From Candidatus Sumerlaeota bacterium (lineage in GTDB: Bacteria; Sumerlaeota; Sumerlaeia; UBA8349): a DNA stretch of 38,587 nt. Location of the stretch: positions 1 through 38,587 of the forward strand of contig JAFGFN010000124.1 of assembly GCA_016931035.1 (NCBI GenBank), written 5' to 3'. Positions 1 to 8,180 of the stretch are shown piece by piece. Every line of letters begins with the position of its first letter. The stretch's first letter is position 1. The notes beneath the pieces were generated by a model. That model saw only the letters and a program-made list of their open reading frames with translations, was not told the DNA's origin and did not search any database. A program made the position numbers and the translations under genes.

Positions 1-19
1 CAAAACGGGAACGTCTTTT

Positions 20-66
20 CCCTGGGTTTCACCCAGGGCTATTCAAATTGTTCCCCTCCGGGGAAC
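20..66. repeat. Pair of short perfect hairpins at left edge
   Basis: Two back-to-back perfect inverted repeats: 8-bp arms with a 3-base loop at 20-38 (CCCTGGGT/ACCCAGGG) and 7-bp arms with a 3-base loop at 50-66 (GTTCCCC/GGGGAAC). They are bracketed by CAAAAC at 1-6 and its complement GTTTTG at 69-74. The block sits just past the end of the HEPN gene. It has no T-run, so it looks more like a dispersed intergenic repeat than a terminator. A similar style of hairpin recurs at the right end of the window. Confidence 0.55.
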
Positions 67-78
67 CTGTTTTGGACA

Positions 79-344
79 CTACTGAATCTCGCCATATTCG
101 TGGGCCAGAACGTTGCGCAAGGCGCCAATGGGTTTCCAGGGGTATCGGAGTAGGTGTCGCGAGTCGTCTGAGACACTCGTCGGGCGGCTTCGCCTAGGAT
201 CTCGAGATTGCGTTCGACGGCGTTTCGCAGCATCCGATTCTCAAGAAGCTCTTCGAATCGTTGCCCTTGGGCGAATTGCACGGCCGCGCGCGCGGCGTCG
301 AGCATGTCCCACAGGCGCGACATGTCCTTGTAGTCAGGCGGCAT
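79..344 (-). pseudogene. hepT: HEPN (HepT-like, DUF86) toxin, frameshifted
   Basis: The N-terminal part reads as a DUF86/HepT-type HEPN RNase with helices ending in a conserved NLEILGEAARRVS stretch. At the G-run 139-142 (a C-run on the coding strand) the frame changes. Reading on in the other frame gives the expected family ending, PWKPIGALRNVLAHEYGEI, followed by a stop at 79-81. That ending contains the RX4HXY motif (RNVLAHEY) that provides the RNase residues and the tyrosine AMPylated by MntA in known pairs. Adding one C to the run restores everything. As written, translation runs past the motif to a nonsense tail. It starts inside the last codons of the nucleotidyltransferase gene (11-base overlap), the usual MntA-HepT arrangement. 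It is either a truly inactivated toxin or a homopolymer sequencing error. Confidence 0.75.
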
Positions 345-636
345 AAACCACCTCGCGCGTTCTCAGAATCTCGAATCGCCTCCAGGGGTTTCGCAAGGCT
401 TCCTTCTCGACAAAGTCCACGGGACGCCTCAAGCGCGTTTCGAGTTCGTCTTTCATCTCGACGATATCGAAAAGATCCCACTTGGATTCGGGTTCGAAAC
501 TGACCAGAAAATCCAGATCGCTTTCCGGCCCAAAGTCGTCGCGAAGAACCGAGCCGAATACCGAGAGCTCGCGGATTCGCCACTTGCGGCAGAAGTCCGC
601 CAAGGCGTTGCGATCCAGTTGGACCTGGGAATTCAT
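334..636 (-). CDS. mntA: MntA-like nucleotidyltransferase antitoxin
   Basis: A 100-residue minimal nucleotidyltransferase of the polymerase-beta superfamily. The signature GSVLRDDFGPESDLDF, with its GS followed by D-x-D, is the nucleotide and metal site. In characterised MntA-HepT modules this enzyme AMPylates a tyrosine of the HEPN toxin and neutralises it. The HEPN gene follows immediately and overlaps its stop, so the two form one toxin-antitoxin operon. Start ATG at 636; the Shine-Dalgarno sequence is weak. A 12-bp palindrome lies 8 bases upstream. The enzyme itself looks intact although its partner is frameshifted. Confidence 0.85.
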   Translation of the reverse strand: MNSQVQLDRNALADFCRKWRIRELSVFGSVLRDDFGPESDLDFLVSFEPESKWDLFDIVEMKDELETRLRRPVDFVEKEALRNPWRRFEILRTREVVYAA

Positions 637-643
637 CGACGTA

Positions 644-655
644 TCTCGCGCGAGA
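644..655. promoter_or_regulatory. Palindrome upstream of mntA (possible operator)
   Basis: A perfect 12-bp palindrome (TCTCGCGCGAGA) lies 8 bases before the start of mntA, in the region between it and the oppositely oriented ATPase gene. Toxin-antitoxin operons are often autoregulated from such a place. That role is inferred; a GC-rich palindrome can also arise by chance. Confidence 0.25.
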
Positions 656-826
656 GGAATCTCGCGATCCTCAGCCTCTATCGTCCGACCCTCCTAACCC
701 TCTTTCTTTCACTCTTCGGAGTCAAGAGCGGAACCCTCTTGACCCGCCCCCGCAAAACCGATACAAGAAACCCAGGCGTTCCCGGTTCTCAATCCGCCCG
801 GCCCGACGGCCCCGAAAGGCGATCCC

Positions 827-2377
827 ATGGCAAGCGGCGCCGCCTCCCCCACCCCCGCCCCGGCTCCGGCGCGAAAGACGACCCAGTACGGCGAGCTCGA
901 GACCCTGATCCGCGCCCGCTATCCCCTCATCTACGTCGTGTCGTGGGAAGAGGGGCGCGTGATGCGCGAACTCAACGCCATCGCCAAACGGCTCAACAAA
1001 AGCCTCTACTACTGGACTATCACCGACGGCCTGCGTCTCTATCGCGAGTCGCTCGAAGTCGAGCTCGAAGGAATGAAGGGCACCAAGGACCCCCTCGGGG
1101 CGCTGCGCGCCGTGCGCGAGAAGAACGATCCCTCGATCTTCGTCCTCAACGACTTTCACGCCTTCATCCGCGAATCGGCCGTCACGCGCGGTCTGCGCGA
1201 GCTGGGCGAGCTGCTGCGCTCGACCTATAACAGCATCGTCCTGCTTTCGCCCACGCTCGAAATCCCGCCCGAGCTCGAGAAGGAAGTCACCATCATCGAT
1301 TTCCCGCTCCCTTCGCGCGCGCAAATACGCGAGCTGCTCCAGTCGATCGCCGCCGACCTCAAGGGCAATCCCGACCTGACTATCGATCTCTCGGACGGCG
1401 GCGAGGAAGCGATCCTGGGCGCGGCCATCGGCCTCACCCTCAACGAAGCGGAAAACGTTTTCGCCAAGACGCTGGTCTCCGCCGGTCGCCTCAGCATGGC
1501 CGAGGTCCCTCTGATATTCTCCGAGAAGGAACAAATCGTCCGCAAGACCGGACTCCTCGAATACGTCAAAGTCTACGAGAACATGAACAACGTGGGGGGG
1601 ATGAACCGCCTCAAGGAGTGGGTGGTGAAACGGACCATGGCGTTCGGCGCCGAAGCGCGCCGGTTCGGCCTTCCCGCTCCGAAAGGGCTTCTCATCCTCG
1701 GAGTGCAGGGGTGCGGCAAGAGCCTCTGTGCCAAGGCCGTGCCCAACCTCTGGAAGGTCCCTCTCCTCCGACTCGACATGGGACGCCTGTTCGGCAGTCT
1801 CGTCGGATCGAGCGAGCAAAACGTGCGTCGCGCCATCCAGGTCGCCGAATCCGTCGCGCCCGTCGTCCTGTGGATCGACGAGATCGACAAAGGCTTCAGC
1901 GGACTCGACTCCTCGTCGTTCAGCGACTCGGGAACCACCTCGCGCGTCTTCGGCACGCTCCTGACCTGGTTCCAGGAGAAGGAATCGGCGGTGTTCGTCA
2001 TCGCCACGGCCAACAACGTCGAGGTGCTTCCGCCCGAGCTGTTGCGCAAGGGCCGGTTCGACGAAATCTTCTTCGTCGATCTCCCCAATCAGGCCGAACG
2101 CGAAAGCATTTTCCGCATTCACTTGGCCAAGCGCCGCCGCAGCCCCGACAAGTTCGACGTCGCCCGGCTCGCCGCCGCCGCCGAGGGATTCAGCGGCGCC
2201 GAAATCGAGCAAGCCATCATCTCGGCCCTTTTCGACGCCTTCTCCGAGCGCACCGACATCACGACCGCCCACGTCCTGCATTCGATCGAGGAAACCGTCC
2301 CGCTCTCGCGTCTCATGGAGAAAGAGATCCAGCATCGCCGCGAATGGGCCGACGGCCGCACCCGCCCAGCGACGTGA
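827..2377 (+). CDS. Ycf46-like AAA+ ATPase
   Basis: A 516-residue AAA+ ATPase resembling the Ycf46 (cyanobacterial slr0374) family. After a Pro/Ala-rich leader come about 230 residues of Ycf46-type N-terminal domain, then one AAA module: Walker A GVQGCGKS at residues 292-299, Walker B with WIDEID at about 349-354, a sensor-1 ATANN at 393-397, and an arginine-finger segment KGRFDEI at 408-414. There is no membrane segment or protease domain, so it is soluble and acts as a remodelling ATPase or chaperone whose substrate is unknown. Start ATG is preceded by AAAGG at good spacing. It stands alone between two nucleotidyltransferase modules facing away from it; no functional tie is proven. Confidence 0.85.
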   Translation: MASGAASPTPAPAPARKTTQYGELETLIRARYPLIYVVSWEEGRVMRELNAIAKRLNKSLYYWTITDGLRLYRESLEVELEGMKGTKDPLGALRAVREKNDPSIFVLNDFHAFIRESAVTRGLRELGELLRSTYNSIVLLSPTLEIPPELEKEVTIIDFPLPSRAQIRELLQSIAADLKGNPDLTIDLSDGGEEAILGAAIGLTLNEAENVFAKTLVSAGRLSMAEVPLIFSEKEQIVRKTGLLEYVKVYENMNNVGGMNRLKEWVVKRTMAFGAEARRFGLPAPKGLLILGVQGCGKSLCAKAVPNLWKVPLLRLDMGRLFGSLVGSSEQNVRRAIQVAESVAPVVLWIDEIDKGFSGLDSSSFSDSGTTSRVFGTLLTWFQEKESAVFVIATANNVEVLPPELLRKGRFDEIFFVDLPNQAERESIFRIHLAKRRRSPDKFDVARLAAAAEGFSGAEIEQAIISALFDAFSERTDITTAHVLHSIEETVPLSRLMEKEIQHRREWADGRTRPAT

Positions 2378-2440
2378 GAGACGTTGCCCCGAGTCGCTCC
2401 CTGATGTAGAATTCGGTCGTGAGAGAGAGGCCCTGGAATC

Positions 2441-2758
2441 ATGACGGTATACTCAGACGCCTTGGCGAACATCGTGACGCGCATCGTGGATGAGGCGCGT
2501 CCGTTGCGCATCGTGCTCTTCGGCTCGGCGGCGAGGGGCGAGACGACTTCCGACAGCGATGTCGATCTTCTGGTCGTCATGCCGGAGGGAACCCACCGGA
2601 GGCGTACCGCGCAGCAGCTGTATCGCAAGATACGCGGCGTCGGCGTGCCGTTCGACATTCTGGTGGCGACACCCAGCGATCTGGAGAAACACAAGGAGAA
2701 CATCGGTCTGATCTACTGGAGAATCCTGCGCGACGGGAGAGAGGTCTATGCCGCCTGA
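2441..2758 (+). CDS. MntA-like nucleotidyltransferase without intact HEPN partner
   Basis: A 105-residue minimal nucleotidyltransferase with the signature GSAARGETTSDSDVDLLV (GS...D-x-D). It is a second MntA-type gene, oriented opposite to the one at 334-636. Both genes end in the same 12 bases, TATGCCGCCTGA, in which the ATG would start the HEPN partner. Here, after four codons (MPPE), the partner is replaced by unrelated sequence and a heptamer repeat, so the antitoxin is an orphan. It could still act on another HEPN protein, or be a relic. Confidence 0.85.
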   Translation: MTVYSDALANIVTRIVDEARPLRIVLFGSAARGETTSDSDVDLLVVMPEGTHRRRTAQQLYRKIRGVGVPFDILVATPSDLEKHKENIGLIYWRILRDGREVYAA

Positions 2759-2795
2759 GGTCCAACCCTGCGGACCGTTCTCCTCCCGCCGTCTC

Positions 2796-2837
2796 CTGCC
2801 TACTGCCTACCGCCCTCTGCTTTCTGCCTACTGCTCT
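2796..2837. repeat. Heptamer tandem repeat (CTGCCTA type)
   Basis: Six head-to-tail 7-base units: CTGCCTA, CTGCCTA, CCGCCCT, CTGCTTT, CTGCCTA, CTGCTCT. This is the same degenerate heptamer family as the array at 36887-36977. It occupies the place where the HEPN partner of the preceding nucleotidyltransferase should be. Confidence 0.75.
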
Positions 2838-2935
2838 TTCCCCCTTGACCCCAAGGCCAACCCGGCGCGATGATCTCGGCTGTGAGGTCCCACAAGGAAG
2901 GAAGCAGCGGATCAACTCCCTGGTAAGAGCAGTCT

Positions 2936-5900
2936 ATGCAAATCGGCCCGATAGACTTTCCCCCAGGACTCATTCGCGCGTTGCGCGACGGCAACTTGAC
3001 CGTTTTCGCCGGCGCGGGAGTGTCCATGGGAGAACCGTCTAATCTCCCGAGTTTTCGCGAGCTGGCAGAGCAGTTGGGGCACGGGACCGGAGAGAGAATC
3101 CAAGGGCAGGAACAAGGCAGCGAGAGAGAACCGATAGACCGCTATTTGGGAAGACTCTGCGACAGAAACGTTGAAGTCCACAAGCGAGCGGCGGAGCTTC
3201 TATCCGGGGCGGATTTGAAGTGCAACCGGTTGCATCGTGATCTTCTGAGACTTTTCTCTGGGGGCAAGCCTATCCGGGTAGTCACCACAAACTTCGATCT
3301 CCTGTTTGAGCAGGCCGCCCAGGATGTTTCCGCGACAGTTCCCGACATCTTCCGTGCTCCGGCACTCCCACTGGGACGAGATTTCGCCGGGATCGTACAT
3401 GTTCACGGCTCCGTCGAGCGGCCAGAAGATACGGTGCTAACGGATAGGGACTTCGGCCGCGCCTATCTTACGGATGGGTGGGCAGTCAGGTTTCTGCTTG
3501 AGGTATTCCAACACTACCCGGTTCTCTTCGTTGGATACAGTTGTGACGACACTGTGATGCAGTACCTGACGCGAGCATTACCCGTTGAGGGAGATTCCCC
3601 TCGTTTTGCTTTGGCACCCGAAAACGATGAGAAGGACCGCTGGGATTCCCTCGGCATAATACCGAGCCTCTATCCTTCGGTGCAGAAGGGCGATCACTCT
3701 GCGCTTTACGAGGGAGTAGGACGCCTTGCTGATTATGTTTGTCGTGGCGCGCTGGAATGGAAACATGTACTGCACGAATTGGCCTCGAAACCGCCGCCTA
3801 CCGACCAAGAAGCAGAGGACCAAATTCGCGATGCGCTGGAAGCCCCTGCCTGGAGGCGCTTCTTTCTTGAAAAGGCAAGATTGCCTGAGTGGTTGACCTG
3901 GCTGGACGAACACAAATACTTGGAGGCTCTCTTCCAGAACAACGATCTCAGTGACCGAGACAGAGATCTCGCGCAGTGGTTGGCGAGACACTATGCCGTG
4001 CGCTTCACAGACAGATTGCTCCTATTGATCGGGACGTACGGTATGCGGTTGAACGGTGCATTCTGGCGGGCGTTGGCATGGGAAGTGGGAAGAGACAACA
4101 ACCCTGGCGTTGATGGTCCCGCCCTGTCTCGTTGGGTGAGCGTCCTGATCTCAACCGCACCACGTCAGGGCAATGGGGACGATCTATATGAGCTGGCCAA
4201 GCGCGCCCATGAACTCGGTGCGGTTCAAGCGCTTCTGTGCGTCTTCGAACGGATGATTCTGTGTTTTCTCAATGTGCAAGAGGCCCTCTTCCTCTTCGAC
4301 AAAGAAGAGACAGAAGCGGCTCCGCGAATTACCGCGGAGGTAGGACTGGGCGCCGACCACTGGGCGATAAAAGAAGCTTGGGAGAGGTTTCTGAGACCGA
4401 TTCTTCCCCAAGTCGCACGCCCGTTGTTGTCTCTGACTTTAAGCCGGATGGAGGAGGAACACTGTCTTCTCTGCATGGCGCAACGGGCAGACCGCAATAG
4501 TACCCAGTGGAGTCAATTCCGATCAGCGATCGAACCTCATCCTCAAGACAATTACCCCCATGCCTCGGACGTGATCATCGATGTTGCACGGGACTGCCTC
4601 GAGCATCTCGTTTCCACATCTCCTAACGAGGCCGCGCTCTGGTGCGACCGACACGTCAATGCGGACGTCCCTCTTCTGAGACGACTGGCGGTTCATATCT
4701 TTGCCACTCGGACGGATCTCGCCCCAACACAGAAGACCGACTGGCTCTTGGAACACTGCGATCTGTACGACGTGGCCATTCACCACGAGGTTTTCCGTGC
4801 GATGCGGGGGCTGTTCCCTGAGACCGACGAGGAAACGCGTGGGAGGGTCGTCGAGAGGGTCTTGTCCTTCGAATGGCCACACGAGGACGCCACGGACAGA
4901 GAAGAAAGAACTGCCCGCCTCCACTTCAGTTGGCTCCATTGGCTGCACGAGTCGGCCCCGGAGAGCGAATCAACAAAGGCCGCCTTGGATGATGTTCTGG
5001 CCCGCCATCCGCAGTTTCTTCCGAGCAAGTACCCGGATCTCACAAGCTGGACAGAAGGTGGATTCGTACCCTACGAGTCTCCTTGGAGCGTGGAAGATCT
5101 CCTGACTAAACCTGCATCCGAGTGGCTTCCCGATTTTCTGGCGTATCCAGGGGATGATTTCGGGGATTACGAGGGTGCTATCCTCGTGGTTGGGGAGGCG
5201 GCGAAGCGAGACCGGGAATGGGGATTTGCCCTTGCCGGCGCGTTGAGAGCAGGGGACCACTGGGACGATTGGCCGTGGACGGGTTTGCTCCGCGCATGGC
5301 GCGAGGTGGAACTACCAACCGAGGCTGTTCCCGGGATCTCGGTTCATCTGGAGGAACCCCGTCTTCAACTGACTCATCCTCACGGAGCTGCCAGCGTTCT
5401 CCTTGCGATTGCCAAGAATGAGAGGAGAGCCGGCAGATCCGAGCATTTTTCTCGACTCAACAGAATTGCCATTGACCTGTGGAATCGCCTTGATCGGAAT
5501 GAGTCCTCCGAGGAACCCGACGATTGGCTCAACGCGGCCATTAACCAACCGGCCGGGATTCTGGCTGAGTTCTGGATCGAGAGTCTGGCGCTTTCGCTCA
5601 CACGTCATAGAACGATGCCCAGGACAATGGATGAAGAATTCGCCCGAGTATTCACGGCCATGACGGACGATCCTAGTCTACATGCCTGCTTCTCGACCGC
5701 CGTTCTGGCCGGTCAGCTTCCCTGGCTTCTGGCGGTTGATCGGGCATGGACGCACGAACATCTTCTTCCCCTTTTCAGCGCGACGGAGGGAAACAAGAAG
5801 TACAGGCCAGCTTGGCATGGCTTTCTGCTTCGCGACGGTGTCAATCCCGCTATCGCGGCCGCCTTGGAAGAGCCCTTCCTGGAGGCCACTGCTCATCTCG

Positions 5901-6520
5901 ATTCCGATCTGAAGGCTCAACGTGGACGATTCGCCCGGGTTTACGCCTACCTCGTCGGGTACTTCATCGACGATCCACTGCAGAGGTGGATACCGGCACT
6001 TCTGAAAGGTGGGGATAGGGAAACGAGAGACGCGTTTGCCCACACGATAGACGGGCTTCTCCAACAAGATCTGGACGCGCGACAACAGAGAGAGTGGTGG
6101 GATCGTTGGCTCAGGCAATACTGGCATAACCGCATCTATGGAATCCCGGCGCTGCTTCTCCCGAGCGAGAGAGACATTATGTTTGGCTGGCTCTCGCGTT
6201 TCTCGGAGCTGTTCCCCGATGCCGTAGAGTTGGCGACTCGAATGCCAACTCAGCCACCCGTGGAACATCTAAGGGTGATCTACGATCTCGGCAAAGAAGC
6301 AGAAGAAGGGGAAGGTGAGAGAGAGAAACGTAGTCTTGTGAGACAGTATCCCGAATCGATCGCCCGGCTCATGGTCTACCTCGGGAAACCGGGATTCTGC
6401 CCGGATTATTGCTGGTCCGGCCTGAAGAACATCATGTCCAGATTGAACGAGTCGAAACTCGATCCCGACCTAGTCCGGCGTCTTGAGGACACCGTGGCGA
6501 GAATCCCGGACGTCAGGTGA
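2936..6520 (+). CDS. Large SIR2-domain protein, probable anti-phage NADase
   Basis: A 1194-residue protein with an N-terminal SIR2-like domain of about 270 residues: the nucleotide-binding GAGVSM at residues 25-30, TNFD with Asn119 and Asp121, HVHG with His155/His157 as the likely catalytic region, and a later FVGYS segment. The rest (about 900 residues) is helical, rich in Trp/Leu/Glu, without membrane spans. Its C-terminal stretch around YWHNRIYGIP and FPDAVELATRMP resembles the DUF4020 region found behind SIR2 domains. In defence sirtuins (DSR, ThsA) the SIR2 domain depletes NAD+ on phage infection; I infer the same role, with the long C-terminal part as sensor. Base composition is visibly less GC-rich than its neighbours, suggesting horizontal acquisition. 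It is a single gene with no obvious partner. Confidence 0.8.
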   Translation: MQIGPIDFPPGLIRALRDGNLTVFAGAGVSMGEPSNLPSFRELAEQLGHGTGERIQGQEQGSEREPIDRYLGRLCDRNVEVHKRAAELLSGADLKCNRLHRDLLRLFSGGKPIRVVTTNFDLLFEQAAQDVSATVPDIFRAPALPLGRDFAGIVHVHGSVERPEDTVLTDRDFGRAYLTDGWAVRFLLEVFQHYPVLFVGYSCDDTVMQYLTRALPVEGDSPRFALAPENDEKDRWDSLGIIPSLYPSVQKGDHSALYEGVGRLADYVCRGALEWKHVLHELASKPPPTDQEAEDQIRDALEAPAWRRFFLEKARLPEWLTWLDEHKYLEALFQNNDLSDRDRDLAQWLARHYAVRFTDRLLLLIGTYGMRLNGAFWRALAWEVGRDNNPGVDGPALSRWVSVLISTAPRQGNGDDLYELAKRAHELGAVQALLCVFERMILCFLNVQEALFLFDKEETEAAPRITAEVGLGADHWAIKEAWERFLRPILPQVARPLLSLTLSRMEEEHCLLCMAQRADRNSTQWSQFRSAIEPHPQDNYPHASDVIIDVARDCLEHLVSTSPNEAALWCDRHVNADVPLLRRLAVHIFATRTDLAPTQKTDWLLEHCDLYDVAIHHEVFRAMRGLFPETDEETRGRVVERVLSFEWPHEDATDREERTARLHFSWLHWLHESAPESESTKAALDDVLARHPQFLPSKYPDLTSWTEGGFVPYESPWSVEDLLTKPASEWLPDFLAYPGDDFGDYEGAILVVGEAAKRDREWGFALAGALRAGDHWDDWPWTGLLRAWREVELPTEAVPGISVHLEEPRLQLTHPHGAASVLLAIAKNERRAGRSEHFSRLNRIAIDLWNRLDRNESSEEPDDWLNAAINQPAGILAEFWIESLALSLTRHRTMPRTMDEEFARVFTAMTDDPSLHACFSTAVLAGQLPWLLAVDRAWTHEHLLPLFSATEGNKKYRPAWHGFLLRDGVNPAIAAALEEPFLEATAHLDSDLKAQRGRFARVYAYLVGYFIDDPLQRWIPALLKGGDRETRDAFAHTIDGLLQQDLDARQQREWWDRWLRQYWHNRIYGIPALLLPSERDIMFGWLSRFSELFPDAVELATRMPTQPPVEHLRVIYDLGKEAEEGEGEREKRSLVRQYPESIARLMVYLGKPGFCPDYCWSGLKNIMSRLNESKLDPDLVRRLEDTVARIPDVR

Positions 6521-6550
6521 TCGCACTGTGTTTCGAAAGAGGGGTGTGTG

Positions 6551-6571
6551 AAAGGGATCGTGGCTCCCTTT
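6551..6571. terminator. Possible bidirectional terminator
   Basis: A 7-bp stem (AAAGGGA/TCCCTTT) with a 7-base loop lies between the ends of the convergent SIR2 and flippase genes. The A and T edges would give a short T-run on either strand. A perfect GGCCGCGCGGCC palindrome lies a few dozen bases further on. Confidence 0.4.
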
Positions 6572-6620
6572 GATGAGCCGGACGGCGCCAATGGCCGCGC
6601 GGCCGTGCGTTTCGGATCGT

Positions 6621-8120
6621 CTACAGGATTTCCCGATCGACCGGAGGGGTGTCGGCGGGGAGAGGGGGTGTGGACGCGCGCCCGAGCCCTTCGCTCACCA
6701 AAGCGAGGGTCGCCCAGGCGTTGCGCCGGAACTCGCCGAACAGAAGCCATCCGCCGCTCGCCGCGATCGTGAAGATCACGGCCCACGCGAGCGAGGCGAC
6801 CAGCCCGAGGCTCCCGCCCGTCAAGCGATTGAGAAACATCGCGCATCCGACGCACAGACAACAGACCGCCGTCGGGACGACGGAACTCTTGATCCGCACA
6901 TCGTGCTCGCGCGAGCAGCGCAGGACCGAGACCGTCAGGGCGAGGACTTCGCCCCCGACCCCGCTCGCGGCCACCCACAAGAGATCCATCCCGGCCAACG
7001 CGACGGCGATGGCAAACGCAAATCCACCCACTCGGAACACGTTCGAGAACATCTGGTTGCGCGTGTCGCCGCGCGCGACGGCGGCGATGGTCGGCGCGGC
7101 GCGGATGATCCGCAACGCCTGGCCCGCCGCAAGCAATCCGATCAAGGGGCCCAAGCCTTCGTACTTGGGGCCGTACACGAGGCGGGTGACCTGTCCGCCG
7201 GCGAGAATGAGGCCCGAAGCGAACGCCGCCGAGAAGAGCGCGAGGGCTTGAACGCAGAAATCGTATTTCTGGCGGTACTCGGACTTCAGGTCCTGGACCT
7301 GCGACAAGACGGGCAGCGTGACGGCGCTCAGCACCTTGGCGAACATCAGGCCCGGGACGAGCGACAACGAAGCGGCTACGGCATAGACCGCCAGGTCCTC
7401 CATTCCGTAGTAGCGCCCGACGATGGCGCGGTCCCCCTGGAAGATGGCGAACATGAGGACGGCGTTGACCAGGAGCGGCCATCCGAAGCGGCCGAACTCC
7501 CTGGCATGCTCCTTGTCCCACCCGAGGCGATACGGACGTTTCGCCAAAAGGTGGGTGGCGATCAGGCACAACGCCCGCCCCCCGACTAGAAGCCAGAGGA
7601 CGGCCGCATAGCTTTTGTCCAAGAGGTGGGCCACCGGCCACGCGGCCAGCGTGACCAGAATCTGCGGCACCACGTCGACCGTTACATTCGGCAGGAACCG
7701 GATCTCGCGAACCATCCGCGTGACGTCGTAGTGCTCGAACGCGCGCAGGAGAGGGACCAGCGCGAGGCACTGGAACGCCCAGCGGGCCTGAGGCACGCGC
7801 AGGAAGGTCGAGACCCAGTCTGCCGACAGGAAGATCGCGGCCGCGCCGATGAGGGACGTGAGAACCTGGATCGAGTGGGCCGTCGCCTGGAACTTGGGCT
7901 CGTCGCCCCGGCGCGATTGGACGATCAGGACGCCCAGCCCCATCTTGCTCGAGATTTCGAGAAGCGAAACCACCATCGCGAACGTCGAGGCGATCCCGAA
8001 ATTCTCCTTCGAAAGGATCCGCGCCAGGAGGAAGTTGCGGACGAACACCGCTCCGTACGACAGAAACTCGCCCATCGTCAGCGTCATCGAGCCCTTGAGA
8101 ACCGCTCCGCGTAGTCCCAC
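6621..8120 (-). CDS. Wzx-type polysaccharide flippase
   Basis: A 499-residue integral membrane protein with about a dozen hydrophobic helices spread over its whole length. It resembles the oligosaccharide flippase/lipopolysaccharide biosynthesis proteins of the MVF/MOP superfamily: an N-terminal KGSMTLTMGEF and LLARIL region, and conserved charged residues between helices 1 and 2. It should flip lipid-linked glycan units across the inner membrane. Start GTG at 8120 is chosen because AAAGGA lies 7 bases before it. It is the last gene of a three-gene unit with a glycosyltransferase and an FrhB-like protein, 60 bases downstream of the latter. Confidence 0.85.
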   Translation of the reverse strand: MGLRGAVLKGSMTLTMGEFLSYGAVFVRNFLLARILSKENFGIASTFAMVVSLLEISSKMGLGVLIVQSRRGDEPKFQATAHSIQVLTSLIGAAAIFLSADWVSTFLRVPQARWAFQCLALVPLLRAFEHYDVTRMVREIRFLPNVTVDVVPQILVTLAAWPVAHLLDKSYAAVLWLLVGGRALCLIATHLLAKRPYRLGWDKEHAREFGRFGWPLLVNAVLMFAIFQGDRAIVGRYYGMEDLAVYAVAASLSLVPGLMFAKVLSAVTLPVLSQVQDLKSEYRQKYDFCVQALALFSAAFASGLILAGGQVTRLVYGPKYEGLGPLIGLLAAGQALRIIRAAPTIAAVARGDTRNQMFSNVFRVGGFAFAIAVALAGMDLLWVAASGVGGEVLALTVSVLRCSREHDVRIKSSVVPTAVCCLCVGCAMFLNRLTGGSLGLVASLAWAVIFTIAASGGWLLFGEFRRNAWATLALVSEGLGRASTPPLPADTPPVDREIL

Positions 8121-8180
8121 TCATCGTTCCTTTGTTCCGGGCATTCGCCAACTCGAGATCGGTCTCGCGCCCCGGCGTTT

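Noticed and set aside
722..2335. Long open frame on the minus strand opposite the Ycf46-like gene
   Set aside because: GC-rich third positions keep the antisense frame open. The translation has no domain and the plus strand has full AAA+ motifs.
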